Shown here in pieces: positions 8,529 through 16,975 of a DNA stretch of 64,000 nucleotides. Origin of the DNA: Actinoplanes solisilvae. Lineage in GTDB: Bacteria; Actinomycetota; Actinomycetes; Mycobacteriales; Micromonosporaceae. Under the pieces are notes generated by a model that saw nothing but the letters and a program-made list of their open reading frames with translations, made no database searches and was not told the DNA's origin. Position 1 is the first letter of the stretch, and each line of letters opens with the position of its first letter. Location of the stretch: NCBI RefSeq assembly GCF_003999975.1, contig NZ_RJAC01000004.1, positions 412,197-476,196 of the forward strand, given 5' to 3'. The position numbers and the translations under genes are program-made.

Positions 8529-8881
8529 CCACGAGGCTGCTGATCAGTCTCGCCTGGATCGTTCTCATGTCCCCCGGCGCGGCGATGCTGGGCGCGGCCG
8601 TCATCATCGGAGCCGGCATCGCCCCCGCCCCGCGCGGCCGCCTGTGGGACGGCCCGGTGACGGCTCTGTCCCGGCCCGTCCTCGGGCTCTACTTCTTCAT
8701 GCTGGGCTTGGCCTTCGTCGCCGTGGTGACCCTGACCAAACACCTGCACGACAGCCCGTCCTACCTGGCCGTCGTCGCGGCTCCCGCCGCCGTCACCGCA
8801 GTCCTGATCGTCGGCTGGATCGTGATGGCCCGCCGCGTCAGCCGGCGAGATCCCGCCGGACCCGCTCCGCGAAAGGCTTGA
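8525..8881 (+). CDS. Small three-helix membrane protein coupled to the SARP regulator
   Basis: The ATG overlaps the stop of the SARP gene by 4 nt, so the two are probably co-translated. The 118-residue product has three hydrophobic segments (about residues 5-32, 50-72 and 80-104) and a basic C-terminal tail. I do not recognise the family. Its last 44 bases overlap the 3' end of the convergent metallopeptidase gene. Coupling to an NB-ARC regulator hints that it could be a membrane partner or signal input, but that is only context. Confidence 0.6.
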   Translation: MTTRLLISLAWIVLMSPGAAMLGAAVIIGAGIAPAPRGRLWDGPVTALSRPVLGLYFFMLGLAFVAVVTLTKHLHDSPSYLAVVAAPAAVTAVLIVGWIVMARRVSRRDPAGPAPRKA

Positions 8882-10064
8882 GCTCGGCGTCGATGCGGGC
8901 CGCCTCGGTCTCGGTGAGGGTCACCGCGGCGGCCACGCGCGGGCGGCGTTCGAGCATCTCGGCCCGCAGGCCGCCCGGCGGGTGGGAGGCGAACAGGGAC
9001 ACGTCGGCGTGGCGGCTGAGGCGGCGCAGCAGGGGGATGTTCGGCGCCTGGTTGGCGCGGGCGAGGCGGGCGGCGGCGAGCCACGCGTCCGGCCCGTGGC
9101 CGGCGCGGGCCTCGCGGCGGATGACGGTGTCGAGTGCGTCGCGGATCAGCAGGTGGTCCTCGAGGCGTACGGCAGCGTCGGTTCCGCCCGCTCGGGCGCC
9201 CAGCTCGTCGGCGAGGTACTCGGCGCGCTGGGAGTCACGCTGGCTCGTCCACACCAGCAGCAGGTGCAGCAGGGACGTCGTACGGGAAAGGATCCACCCC
9301 AGGCCCCGGGTGAGCAGGCCGATGAAGCCGCCCGCGTCGGCCGAGCCGTCCACGTCGAGCGCGTCGGCGACCCGGCCGAGCGTCGTCTCCGCGACCTGGG
9401 TCAACGGTCCGCGGCGGATGTCGCCGTTGACGAAGTGGCCCAGTTCGTGGCCGAGCAGCGCCACCCGCTCCTGCGGCTCGAGCGTGGCCCACAGCGGCAG
9501 GCCGAGGCCGAGCACTCGCTGCCGGCGCAGGCCGACCGCGTTGGTGAAGGCGTTCAGGTCGTACTCGACGGTGATGATCTGCGGCGTGGGAGCCCCGACC
9601 GCCTCGGCCACGCGGCGCACCAGGCCGAACAGCGCGGGCGCGGCGGCCTCGTCGAGCGGTCGCCGCTCGCCGAGCGAACCGAGCCGGGGCCGCAGCAGGA
9701 AGGCGAGGCCGAGCAGGACGATCCCGCCGACGGTGGCCAGGCTGAAGAAGTCGAAGAAGATCAGCCACAGTCCGAGTACGGCCAGAGCCAGCACCCCGCC
9801 CAGCAGGAGCACCGCCGCGGCGAGCGTCACGAACCGGGCCGCCGTCATTTTGCGCGGCACGAGCGGCCCGCCGGCGAGGGCCTCGAACTGTCCGACGGTC
9901 AGCCGGTAGGCCACCCGGTGCAGCCGGCGGTCGAGCCACCGCCAGCCGAACACGACGGGCACGGCGCGGTCGAGGTTCCAGTCGCAGGAGGGGCACCACG
10001 GCCGCGGGAAACCCGTGGTCACCGTCGGTTCCGCGCAGCGCGGGCAGGCTGTGGTGGTGGTCAC
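8838..10064 (-). CDS. M48-family zinc metallopeptidase with an N-terminal zinc ribbon
   Basis: The 408-residue protein starts with four cysteines (residues 7, 10, 24 and 27) forming a rubredoxin-type zinc ribbon, then two hydrophobic helices at about 78-130. The catalytic motif HELGH is at about 205-209, and the downstream glutamate motif RAEYLADELGAR provides the third zinc ligand, as in Ste24/HtpX peptidases. It is expected to be an integral membrane protease for misfolded membrane proteins. The extra zinc ribbon is not part of HtpX and may bind a partner or nucleic acid. The start is GTG at 10064 with a weak ribosome binding site. Confidence 0.85.
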   Translation of the reverse strand: MTTTTACPRCAEPTVTTGFPRPWCPSCDWNLDRAVPVVFGWRWLDRRLHRVAYRLTVGQFEALAGGPLVPRKMTAARFVTLAAAVLLLGGVLALAVLGLWLIFFDFFSLATVGGIVLLGLAFLLRPRLGSLGERRPLDEAAAPALFGLVRRVAEAVGAPTPQIITVEYDLNAFTNAVGLRRQRVLGLGLPLWATLEPQERVALLGHELGHFVNGDIRRGPLTQVAETTLGRVADALDVDGSADAGGFIGLLTRGLGWILSRTTSLLHLLLVWTSQRDSQRAEYLADELGARAGGTDAAVRLEDHLLIRDALDTVIRREARAGHGPDAWLAAARLARANQAPNIPLLRRLSRHADVSLFASHPPGGLRAEMLERRPRVAAAVTLTETEAARIDAELKPFAERVRRDLAG

Positions 10065-10201
10065 GGGGGATGATCTTGTACGGCCCGAGTACCGGGCGCA
10101 ACCCCGTATCGATCCTATCTGTACACCGGGATCGGCCTGGTGCTGCTGCGGCTGACCGTTTTTCGGTCGCGCGACGAAGGACCGTCGGGGATCATGCCCA
10201 C

Positions 10202-10978
10202 GTGAGCAGTCGACTGAGGGCCATCGCCCGCGAGACCGTGGAGATCGCGTCGCGGGGCGGGTACGGGGCCGTGGACATCGCGGACGACGTGTCGCGGGCC
10301 GTGCGCGGCACCCGTCTCTACCGGCCGGACGAAGCAGTGGCAGCCCCGCCGGTCGCGCCGGTCGCGGCCGCGCTCGAGGTGACCGGTGAGTCGACCCTGG
10401 CCGCCGCGCGGCGGCTCGGCGGGGACGTGGCGTGCCTGGTGTTCGCGTCGGCCCGCAACCCCGGCGGCGGTTTTCTCAACGGCGCGCAGGCCCAGGAGGA
10501 GAGTGTCGCCCGCAGCTCGGCGCTCTACCCGTGCCTGCGGGCGGCCGGCGAGTTCTACGCCTACCACCGCGCGCACGAATCACTGGCCTACAGCGACCGC
10601 GTGATCTATTCGCCCTCGGTGCCGGTGATTCGCGACGACAAGGGCGCGCTGCTCGACTCGCCGTACCCGGTCTCGTTCCTGACCGCCGCCGCCCCGAACC
10701 GGTCGGCGATCGCCCGCAACCAGCCATCATCGCTTCCTGAGGTGCCGGGCGTGCTCGCTCGCCGTGCTTCCCGGATCCTCGCGATCGCCGCCGCGCACGG
10801 TCACCGCCGCCTCGTGCTGGGAGCGTGGGGCTGCGGCGTGTTCGGCAACGACCCGATCGTGGTCGCCGACGCGTTCGCCGCGGCCCTGCGGGCCAACCCG
10901 TGGTTCGACCAGGTCGTCTTCGCGATCCTCGACCGCACGCCCGACTCTCCGACGCGAGCGGCGTTCCACCGGCTCTGA
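10202..10978 (+). CDS. Bacterial-type poly(ADP-ribose) glycohydrolase-like protein (TIGR02452)
   Basis: The GTG start gives 258 residues. The PARG signature GGG-x7-QEE is present: glycines at 88-90 and QEE at 98-100, inside NPGGGFLNGAQAQEES. A second conserved stretch is LVLGAWGCGVFGND, a macrodomain phosphate-binding loop. Such enzymes hydrolyse ADP-ribose chains through the signature glutamates, in the cytoplasm. A PARP-like partner is not nearby. The last 38 nt are repeated immediately downstream of the stop codon (see separate entry). Confidence 0.85.
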   Translation: MSSRLRAIARETVEIASRGGYGAVDIADDVSRAVRGTRLYRPDEAVAAPPVAPVAAALEVTGESTLAAARRLGGDVACLVFASARNPGGGFLNGAQAQEESVARSSALYPCLRAAGEFYAYHRAHESLAYSDRVIYSPSVPVIRDDKGALLDSPYPVSFLTAAAPNRSAIARNQPSSLPEVPGVLARRASRILAIAAAHGHRRLVLGAWGCGVFGNDPIVVADAFAAALRANPWFDQVVFAILDRTPDSPTRAAFHRL

Positions 10979-11019
10979 CCGCCGACTCACCCGCGCGGGC
11001 GGCGTTCAACCGGCTCTGA
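10941..11019 (+). repeat. Imperfect tandem duplication of the 3' end of the PARG gene
   Basis: The 38 bases at 10941-10978, which end in the stop codon, recur at 10982-11019 with 5 mismatches. The second copy would encode a tail like ARAAFNRL plus stop, mirroring TRAAFHRL. It lies after the stop codon and looks like a slippage duplication or a relic of an earlier 3' end. Confidence 0.8.
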
Positions 11020-11091
11020 GCTGGGTATTCTCGCGTCCGTGCTGCTGAACCCCCGACGGCCCGGTTGCCGCATCCGGTACGCGTTCTGATC

Positions 11092-11268
11092 GTGCACACC
11101 GTCGAGCTGTTGCCTGATGAAGAGCTGACTGCGGGCGTACGGGATCTGTGGGCTCTGCTTCTCGAGGCGGGGTTGCCGAGTCTGGCCTGGCTGCCACCGG
11201 CTACCGGTCTGTTCGTTGCGGCGCGTTCCTACGATACGGAGACGCGCACCGTCCGCGATCTTCGGTGA
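11092..11268 (+). pseudogene. Remnant of a 2'-5' RNA ligase-like gene (N-terminal part)
   Basis: From the GTG at 11092 the frame reads VHTVELLPDEELTAGVRD and then AGLPSLA, which resembles the N-terminus of actinobacterial 2'-5' RNA ligase/cyclic phosphodiesterase-like proteins. The following histidine-threonine motif of that family is missing. The frame diverges after LPSLA and ends after about 58 codons, whereas intact members have about 170-190 residues. I interpret it as a truncated, frame-shifted relic. The rest of the gap 11020-11368 shows nothing else recognisable. Confidence 0.45.
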
Positions 11269-11368
11269 AACGCCTGGTCACGATGGTTCAGCGGGCTGGC
11301 AGGAACTTCACAGGCGCGTTGCCGATACTGCTGGTGGTCATGCCGTCGAAGCAATGTGAGGTGCACAC

Positions 11369-12271
11369 GTGTCCGTGCTCGCCGAAGCCGCCCCCGACAC
11401 TTCCGGGGGGCTGACCGGGTGGGCCGTCGGCCTCATGGAGTCGCTGGGCGGCGTGGGTGCCGCCCTGATCGTCGGCCTGGACAACCTGTTCCCGCCGATC
11501 CCCAGCGAGCTGGTGCTGCCGCTGGCCGGGTTCTCGGCCAGCCGGGGCGTGTTCAGCCTGCCCGAGGCCCTTTTCTGGACCACGCTGGGCTCGGTCGTCG
11601 GGGCGATCATCGTGTACTGGGCCGGGGCGCTGCTCGGCCGTGAGCGCACGCGCAACCTGGTCGCGCTGATCCCGCTGGTCAAGGTGCAAGACTTCGACCG
11701 CTGCGAGGAGTGGTTCGCCAAGCACGGCACGAAAGCGGTCTTCTTCGGGCGCATGGTGCCGCTGTTCCGCAGCTTCATCTCGCTGCCGGCCGGTGTCGAA
11801 CGCATGAGCTTCTGGAAGTTCACGCTGCTCACGACGCTCGGCAGCCTCATCTGGAACAGCCTGTTCGTGACGGCCGGCTTCATCCTGGGCGAGAACTGGC
11901 ACCGCGTCGAGGGCTACGCCGGCGTCTTCCAGAAGATCGTCATCATCGGCGTCGTGATCGGCATCGGTTACTTCGTCTGGCAGCGCGTGCGCTCCAACCG
12001 CCTGATCACCCCGGACGCCGACCCCGACGCCACCATGCTTCTGCCGGTGATCCCCGACCGCCGAGCCGACACCACGTCGTACGACCGCAACACCCCCGGT
12101 GCCCCTCACGACCGAGGAACGACCGCGGCCACCCCCTACGGCCCCGACACGGCCGCCGGTGCCCCTTGGGGCCGCGAGACGAACGACCCCCGGGCCTCTC
12201 GCGACCTGGACGCCACGGTGATCCTGCGCACCATCCCCGGCCAGCAGCCGGACAACCGCCGCCACCCCTGA
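11369..12271 (+). CDS. DedA-family membrane protein with a long hydrophilic tail
   Basis: The GTG start at 11369 has a GAGGTG site upstream. Residues 20-205 carry the DedA/SNARE-associated pattern: LDNLFPPIPSELVLPLAG, the F-FGRMVPLFRSF motif with its essential arginines, and LPAGVERMSFWKF. DedA proteins are polytopic flippase-like membrane proteins that recycle undecaprenyl phosphate or phospholipids. After the last helix there is a charged tail of about 90 residues with two similar short motifs, DATMLLPVIP and DATVILRTIP. The tail is not part of the core family and may be an actinobacterial extension. Confidence 0.88.
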   Translation: MSVLAEAAPDTSGGLTGWAVGLMESLGGVGAALIVGLDNLFPPIPSELVLPLAGFSASRGVFSLPEALFWTTLGSVVGAIIVYWAGALLGRERTRNLVALIPLVKVQDFDRCEEWFAKHGTKAVFFGRMVPLFRSFISLPAGVERMSFWKFTLLTTLGSLIWNSLFVTAGFILGENWHRVEGYAGVFQKIVIIGVVIGIGYFVWQRVRSNRLITPDADPDATMLLPVIPDRRADTTSYDRNTPGAPHDRGTTAATPYGPDTAAGAPWGRETNDPRASRDLDATVILRTIPGQQPDNRRHP

Positions 12272-12298
12272 CACCCTCGCCCCAGCGGGCGCAGCATC

Positions 12299-12333
12299 AG
12301 AAGCCGGCCCGGGTCCGCCCGCGGCCGGCTTCT
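12299..12333. terminator. Terminator hairpin downstream of the DedA gene
   Basis: A perfect 11-bp stem (AGAAGCCGGCC at 12299-12309 with its complement at 12323-12333) and a 13-nt loop, 28 nt after the dedA stop codon. Confidence 0.75.
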
Positions 12334-12455
12334 CTGTGAGCGGTGAAATTGGCCCCGCCACCCGGCCGCGCCCGGGGGGAGGGCTGCGGCCGGATGGCGG
12401 GTGCTGGACGCGGCGCGGGGACGAGTGCGCCGCCGAGGGTGTCCAGCTCGCGGGC

Positions 12456-12527
12456 GGCGGACCTCTGGCGGAAGGTCCGCCGCTCGGCGGGAGGGCGGCG
12501 GCCCGGCTGTGAACCGGGGCCGCCGCC
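12456..12527 (-). terminator. Two consecutive terminator-like hairpins after the GH2 gene
   Basis: Reading on the minus strand from the GH2 stop at 12530, the first hairpin has an 11-bp perfect stem (12517-12527 with 12494-12504, 12-nt loop). The second has a 9-bp perfect stem (12473-12481 with 12456-12464, 8-nt loop). Together they probably end the glycosidase transcript. Confidence 0.65.
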
Positions 12528-12529
12528 GG

Positions 12530-15500
12530 TTACGAGTTGTAGGCCTTGGCGGTCACCGTCAGCCCGCGCGGGCGGCCGAGCCGGCACGGCCACGACGCGA
12601 CGACCTTGCGGCTCTCCCCCGGGAGCAGCCAGAAGTAGTTGTCGTCGTAGGTCGCCGGCAGTACCCGCTCGCCCTTGCCGTCGCGGACCGCCAGCCGCAC
12701 CAGGGCGGCTGCCGCGTCACCCCGGTTGGTGACCGTGGCCGTGATGGCCTCCTCCCCCGGCCGGCTCGCCGAGCTCGTGGTCACCGTGAGACGCGTCTTC
12801 GGCATCGACGACAGCGCGCGCATGTCGGCCGACTCCGCATACCGCCAGTACGTGTTGTCCGAGATCAGCGCACCCCGCCGGTCGCGCATCTCCAGGCGTA
12901 CGAGGTGAAGTTTCGCGCCGGCCGGGACCGCGACCCCGAACGCCGCCGTGGTGGATGACGCCTCCACCGATACCTTCTGGGACTTGACCGGGCCCAGCGC
13001 GCGGCCGTTCAGGTCATAGGCGCGGGCCGACACCGTGACATCGTTCAGCGGCTCCGGCGTGTGGTTGACCGCGCGCACCGTCCACGTGGCCGGGTCGGCC
13101 TGCACGTGCCGGGGCTCGCAGCTCTTGCGGGAGCCGTAGTAGGCGCCGTTCACGTCCAGGTCGTAGTCGTACGTCTGCCAGACCGTGCTGTACCAGGCCG
13201 GGTGCGACATCCACAGCAGCAGCCCCGAGGCGTTGTGGAAGAGGCTCGCGTTCCACGCCTCGAACATCGCTCGGTGGTTCTCGTAGTTGATGAACTGCGC
13301 CCGGCTGGTGAACTCGTCCAGCGACGACGCGACGCCGAGCCGATCCTCGATCGCCTTCTGGTACCAGTCCACGTGCTGGTTCCCGTTCGACGCCCAGTCG
13401 TGATATCCCCAGACCTGGCTGATCGGCCACGCGGGCTCGTCCCCGGCCAGGTTGAGCATCGTCTCGGGGTGCGGCACGACGGGCATGCCGATCTCGGTGT
13501 GGAAACCGAGCACGCCGGCCTTGTAGACGTTCCGGTCCCCGTACGTGTCCGGGTCGATCCAGTGCCACGGTCCGGTGCCGCTGACCACGCCCGCGTTCGA
13601 CGACGGGATGTACGCGACCTCGGGGTCGAGCTCGGCCACGGCCTTGCGGATGCCCGCGTCGATGGCCGGCGGCGGGAACTGCTCGTTGGCCGCGCACCAC
13701 ACCGCGATGCTCGGGTGGTGCCGGTAACGGCTGATCGTGTCGTAGACGATCGCGTCGTAGGTGGGCGACCCCTCGATGAACGGCCCCGCCTCCCAGAAGT
13801 CGTTCCACACGAGGATGCCGTACTCGTCGCAGGCCGCGTAGAGCTCCTCGCGGTTGCTGCTGCCGATCCAGTTGCGGATCATGGTGAAGTTCATGTCGCG
13901 GTGCAGCGCGACCGTCTCCCGCGTGCGGTAGGGCTCGGTGCGGCGCAGCATCTCGTCCCAGCCCCAGTTGCCGCCCCGGCAGAAGACCTTCGTCCCGTTG
14001 ACGCTGATCGTCAGCTCGGTCGCGGCGTTGTCCACAGCCTTGACGTCCGTCCAGTGCTCGCCGTCGTCGGAGATCTGCACGACGAAGTCACGGGCGTACG
14101 CGGTCTCCCACGCGAGCTCGACCTGATCGAACGCGACCCGCGCGCCGAGGTCGACCTGAATCCACTGGTTGTCCTGCGCGTCCGAGGCCCACCGCGTACG
14201 GGGATTGCCGTCGGTGACGTTGGAGGCGGGACTCGAGCCCTCGGCCGTCGAGGCGGTCGCGGGCCGGTTCAGGGCCAGATCGGTGGACAGGTCGGCCTTG
14301 CGGCGCACCGACAGCGTCCACAGCGAGAATCCCCAGTCGGTCGCGCGGTGGCCGCCCTGGATGCGCACATGCTGCGCGCTTCGCTCGTCGAAATCCACAA
14401 CCTGGCGTCCGGTGTTGCCCACAGGCGTCTCGTTGTTGACGGTCGTCAGGTCTGTCCACAGGTCGCCGTCCGCGGACACCTGCACGCGGAACCTCATCGC
14501 GAACGCCTGTTCCCACAGGATCGTAACCCGGTCGAAGCCGGTGGCCGTCCCCAGGTCGACCTGCACCCATTCGCCGTCGCGGTAGTCCGAGGTCCAGCGC
14601 GTGCCGTCGTTGCCGTCCACCACCGCACCGGGCGTGGTCCCGTCGGCCGCGCTCGACGCCGTGGCGGTCTTGCCCAGGGCCAGGTCGGCGCCGTCCACAC
14701 CGTCGCGCACCTGGACGGCCCACATCGACACGCCCCAGCCGGTCGCCCGCTGGTCGTTCTGGATGCGAACGTACTGCAGGTTCTGCCGATCGAAGGTGAC
14801 GGTCTGGGCGGCCTTGCCGTTCTGGAAGTCCAGCGGCGGCTTGCCGGGCGGGGTGATGATGACCGGCTGGAACGAGTCGTACGCGAACTCGCGGATGCCG
14901 AAGCGGCTCGTGCGGGTGTCGCTCACCGAGCGTCCGACGGTCGCCGAAACGCTCAGGTCGTGCAGGTTCGGCTCGCCGTAGCCGTTGGGCCACCACAGCT
15001 TCGGGTTCTTCACCCGCACCGGCTTGAACACCACGTCGATCTTCGCGCCGGCCGGAACGGTGACCGTCTGCTCCAGGCGCACCTTGTCGAACGACGCACG
15101 CACGGTCACCTTGGTCGCGGTGCCGGCGACGTTGCGTACCGGGACGGTGACGGTCAGGTCGGCAATCGACGTGCCGGTCAGCTTGGTGGAGACGTGGCTG
15201 TCGCCGATGACGATGTCGCCGGTGCTGCGCAGGCGCACGTGGTTCCAGATGCCGCTGACGCGGTCGCGCACGGCGGGCATCCAGTCCCAGCCCGACACGG
15301 CCAGGTAGGTCGGCGAGTCCAGCCAGATCGAGCCGCCGTGCAGGAACGTCCAGCTCGTGAGCGTTTTGTCGCCGGGCGTTCCCGGGTGGGGCATCGGGTC
15401 GACCCGTACGGCGACGGTGTGGTCGGTCCTGCCCTTGAGCGCCTCGGTGATGTCGATCGTGCCGCGCGCGAACGGGTGCGTGACGGTGCCGAGGTTCTTA

Positions 15501-16546
15501 CCGTTGACCCAGGTGGTGGCGGCGTGATTGATGCCGTCGTACTCGAGCCAGACGTGCCGGCCGGCCGACGTGTCGAGGTCGCGCGGCAGACGGAACTCAC
15601 GCCGGTACCACCAGGAGTGCCGCGAGAGGGCCTCGGGGACGCGCAGGTTCTCGAAGCCGCCGACCGGGTCGGGCAGGTGACCCTGCTCGACGAGCGTGGC
15701 CAGGACCGTGCTGGGAACAGTGGCGGGCAGCCAGTCGCGCGTATCGCGCTTGCCTGTGGACAACGCGGCGCCGTCCACATCGACGAAGTCGTCCAGGGTG
15801 AGCGCCCAGCCGTTCTCCACAGGCACGGTGCCGTCCGCGGCGACGGTCAACGCCGGAGCGGGCCGGGTGTTGCCGCCGGCCCAGTCGGTCCAGCCGGTCG
15901 CCTTGGGCTGCGCGGACAACGGACGCCCGTACACCTGGAAGCCGTTGAGGCCGACCGGGTTGCTGTTGTGGCGGCGCGACACGCTCATGCGCACGTGGCG
16001 GGCGCGGACCGGGGCGGACAGGGCGATCTCCTGCGTGCCGCCCTGACCGTTCGTGGTTTCGTACGCGGTGGTCCAGCTCTGGCCGTCGGTGGAGACGTCG
16101 AGCTTGAACGCGACCGCGGCGCTGGAGAGGATCTCGTCGCCGTCGGCCTGGTTGTAGTTGCCGTCGAAGGGCGGGTCGGCCAGCGTGGCCTCGAACGTCA
16201 GCGTGACCGACCGGACCTCGCAGACCGCCTGCAGGTCGACGGCGATCCACTGCGGGTCGCCGTCGCCCGCCCGCCAGCCCGAGCCGCGTACGCCGCCCCG
16301 CGAAAGCCCATCGACCGCGAACCAGGCCGGCGTCGGGGCGTACGCGGTGGACGACGCCGTGACGGGCCGGAATTTAGCCAGGTCAGAGGGGGCGGGAACG
16401 GTGCCCGGGGCGCCCGCGGGGTGGGCCGGGGCGGCGGGGTGGGCCTGCGCGGCGCTCGGAACGAGGGCATTGACCCCAATCGAGGCGAGCAGGCCGCCAC
16501 CGGCGCTGAGCAGCGCACGGCGCGAGACAGACGGTGTGTCGACCAT
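12530..16546 (-). CDS. Secreted GH2 glycosidase (exo-beta-glucosaminidase/mannosidase type) with discoidin domains
   Basis: The 1338-residue protein starts with a Tat-like signal (SRRALLSAGGG). A discoidin (F5/8C, CBM32-like) domain follows at about residues 57-207, then the GH2 sugar-binding and Ig-like domains up to FGIREF at about 549. About 290 residues of discoidin sequence are then inserted before the barrel, which begins near VNGTKVFCRGG at 849. Catalytic candidates are Glu955 in WCAANEQF (acid/base) and Glu1018 in FHTEIGMP (nucleophile). A C-terminal Ig-like domain closes the protein. It should remove terminal sugars from extracellular beta-linked polysaccharide; the exact sugar is uncertain. 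The ATG at 16546 has GGAG upstream. Transcription is probably repressor-controlled. Confidence 0.85.
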   Translation of the reverse strand: MVDTPSVSRRALLSAGGGLLASIGVNALVPSAAQAHPAAPAHPAGAPGTVPAPSDLAKFRPVTASSTAYAPTPAWFAVDGLSRGGVRGSGWRAGDGDPQWIAVDLQAVCEVRSVTLTFEATLADPPFDGNYNQADGDEILSSAAVAFKLDVSTDGQSWTTAYETTNGQGGTQEIALSAPVRARHVRMSVSRRHNSNPVGLNGFQVYGRPLSAQPKATGWTDWAGGNTRPAPALTVAADGTVPVENGWALTLDDFVDVDGAALSTGKRDTRDWLPATVPSTVLATLVEQGHLPDPVGGFENLRVPEALSRHSWWYRREFRLPRDLDTSAGRHVWLEYDGINHAATTWVNGKNLGTVTHPFARGTIDITEALKGRTDHTVAVRVDPMPHPGTPGDKTLTSWTFLHGGSIWLDSPTYLAVSGWDWMPAVRDRVSGIWNHVRLRSTGDIVIGDSHVSTKLTGTSIADLTVTVPVRNVAGTATKVTVRASFDKVRLEQTVTVPAGAKIDVVFKPVRVKNPKLWWPNGYGEPNLHDLSVSATVGRSVSDTRTSRFGIREFAYDSFQPVIITPPGKPPLDFQNGKAAQTVTFDRQNLQYVRIQNDQRATGWGVSMWAVQVRDGVDGADLALGKTATASSAADGTTPGAVVDGNDGTRWTSDYRDGEWVQVDLGTATGFDRVTILWEQAFAMRFRVQVSADGDLWTDLTTVNNETPVGNTGRQVVDFDERSAQHVRIQGGHRATDWGFSLWTLSVRRKADLSTDLALNRPATASTAEGSSPASNVTDGNPRTRWASDAQDNQWIQVDLGARVAFDQVELAWETAYARDFVVQISDDGEHWTDVKAVDNAATELTISVNGTKVFCRGGNWGWDEMLRRTEPYRTRETVALHRDMNFTMIRNWIGSSNREELYAACDEYGILVWNDFWEAGPFIEGSPTYDAIVYDTISRYRHHPSIAVWCAANEQFPPPAIDAGIRKAVAELDPEVAYIPSSNAGVVSGTGPWHWIDPDTYGDRNVYKAGVLGFHTEIGMPVVPHPETMLNLAGDEPAWPISQVWGYHDWASNGNQHVDWYQKAIEDRLGVASSLDEFTSRAQFINYENHRAMFEAWNASLFHNASGLLLWMSHPAWYSTVWQTYDYDLDVNGAYYGSRKSCEPRHVQADPATWTVRAVNHTPEPLNDVTVSARAYDLNGRALGPVKSQKVSVEASSTTAAFGVAVPAGAKLHLVRLEMRDRRGALISDNTYWRYAESADMRALSSMPKTRLTVTTSSASRPGEEAITATVTNRGDAAAALVRLAVRDGKGERVLPATYDDNYFWLLPGESRKVVASWPCRLGRPRGLTVTAKAYNS

Positions 16547-16562
16547 GAGGACTCCAGGGAAG

Positions 16563-16626
16563 TGACAACGTTGTCAGGTGCCATGACAACGCTGTCATTT
16601 ACACCGCAGGAAGTCCAATGTGTCAA
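16563..16626 (-). promoter_or_regulatory. GH2 promoter with two LacI-type operators
   Basis: On the minus strand, TTGACA (16621-16626), a 17-nt spacer and TGTAAA (16598-16603) make a near-consensus vegetative promoter. Just downstream lie two palindromes: ATGACAACGCTGTCAT at 16583-16598, overlapping the expected start site, and the perfect palindrome TGACAACGTTGTCA at 16563-16576. Their centres are 21 bp apart, two helical turns, so two dimers would bind the same face. This is the layout of a sugar-induced gene repressed by a LacI-family protein; no such regulator is encoded nearby. Confidence 0.8.
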
Positions 16627-16720
16627 GATCTCGTTTCGAACTACTCCAACCCGCGGTCGCTCCGTGGCAGCTCAGGGCCATGTCGGCGGCGGCGAAATTT
16701 CAGAGCTCAGCGCTCGCGCG

Positions 16721-16975
16721 CGACACCGACGCGGGGCTCGCGGACGACACCGGGCACAGGACCTCCGCGCGACCGCCGGCTCAGAACTCGCAGGCGACTG
16801 CCGGGCTCAGAGCTCCCGGCCGACACCGGGCTCAGAGCTCGCGGGCGACCGCCGGACACAGAACTTGCCCACGACCGCCGGACACAGAGCTCGCGGGCGA
16901 CCGCCGGACACAGAACTTGCCCACGACCGCCGGACACACAGCTCCGGGCCGACCGCCGGGTTCAAGGCTTGAGCG
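16721..16975. repeat. Tandem array of ten 24-26-bp units
   Basis: Ten consecutive units begin with CGAC and mostly continue CGCCGG(A/G)CACAGA. Units at 16846-16871 and 16898-16923 are identical. The unit length is not a multiple of three and the array is read in no single frame. It begins inside the 3' end of the methyltransferase gene and ends about 95 bp before the GH2 -35 element. There are no unique spacers, so it is not CRISPR. The remaining bases 16627-16720 show nothing recognisable. Confidence 0.85.

Noticed and set aside
13061..16972. 1303-codon plus-strand open frame opposite the GH2 gene
   Set aside because: Low-complexity V/R/G/D-rich translation with no domains; the minus strand encodes a well-formed glycosidase with signal peptide and promoter.
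16721..16975. Possible CRISPR array
   Set aside because: The units are contiguous, of 24-26 bp, all similar to each other, with no unique spacers and no cas genes.
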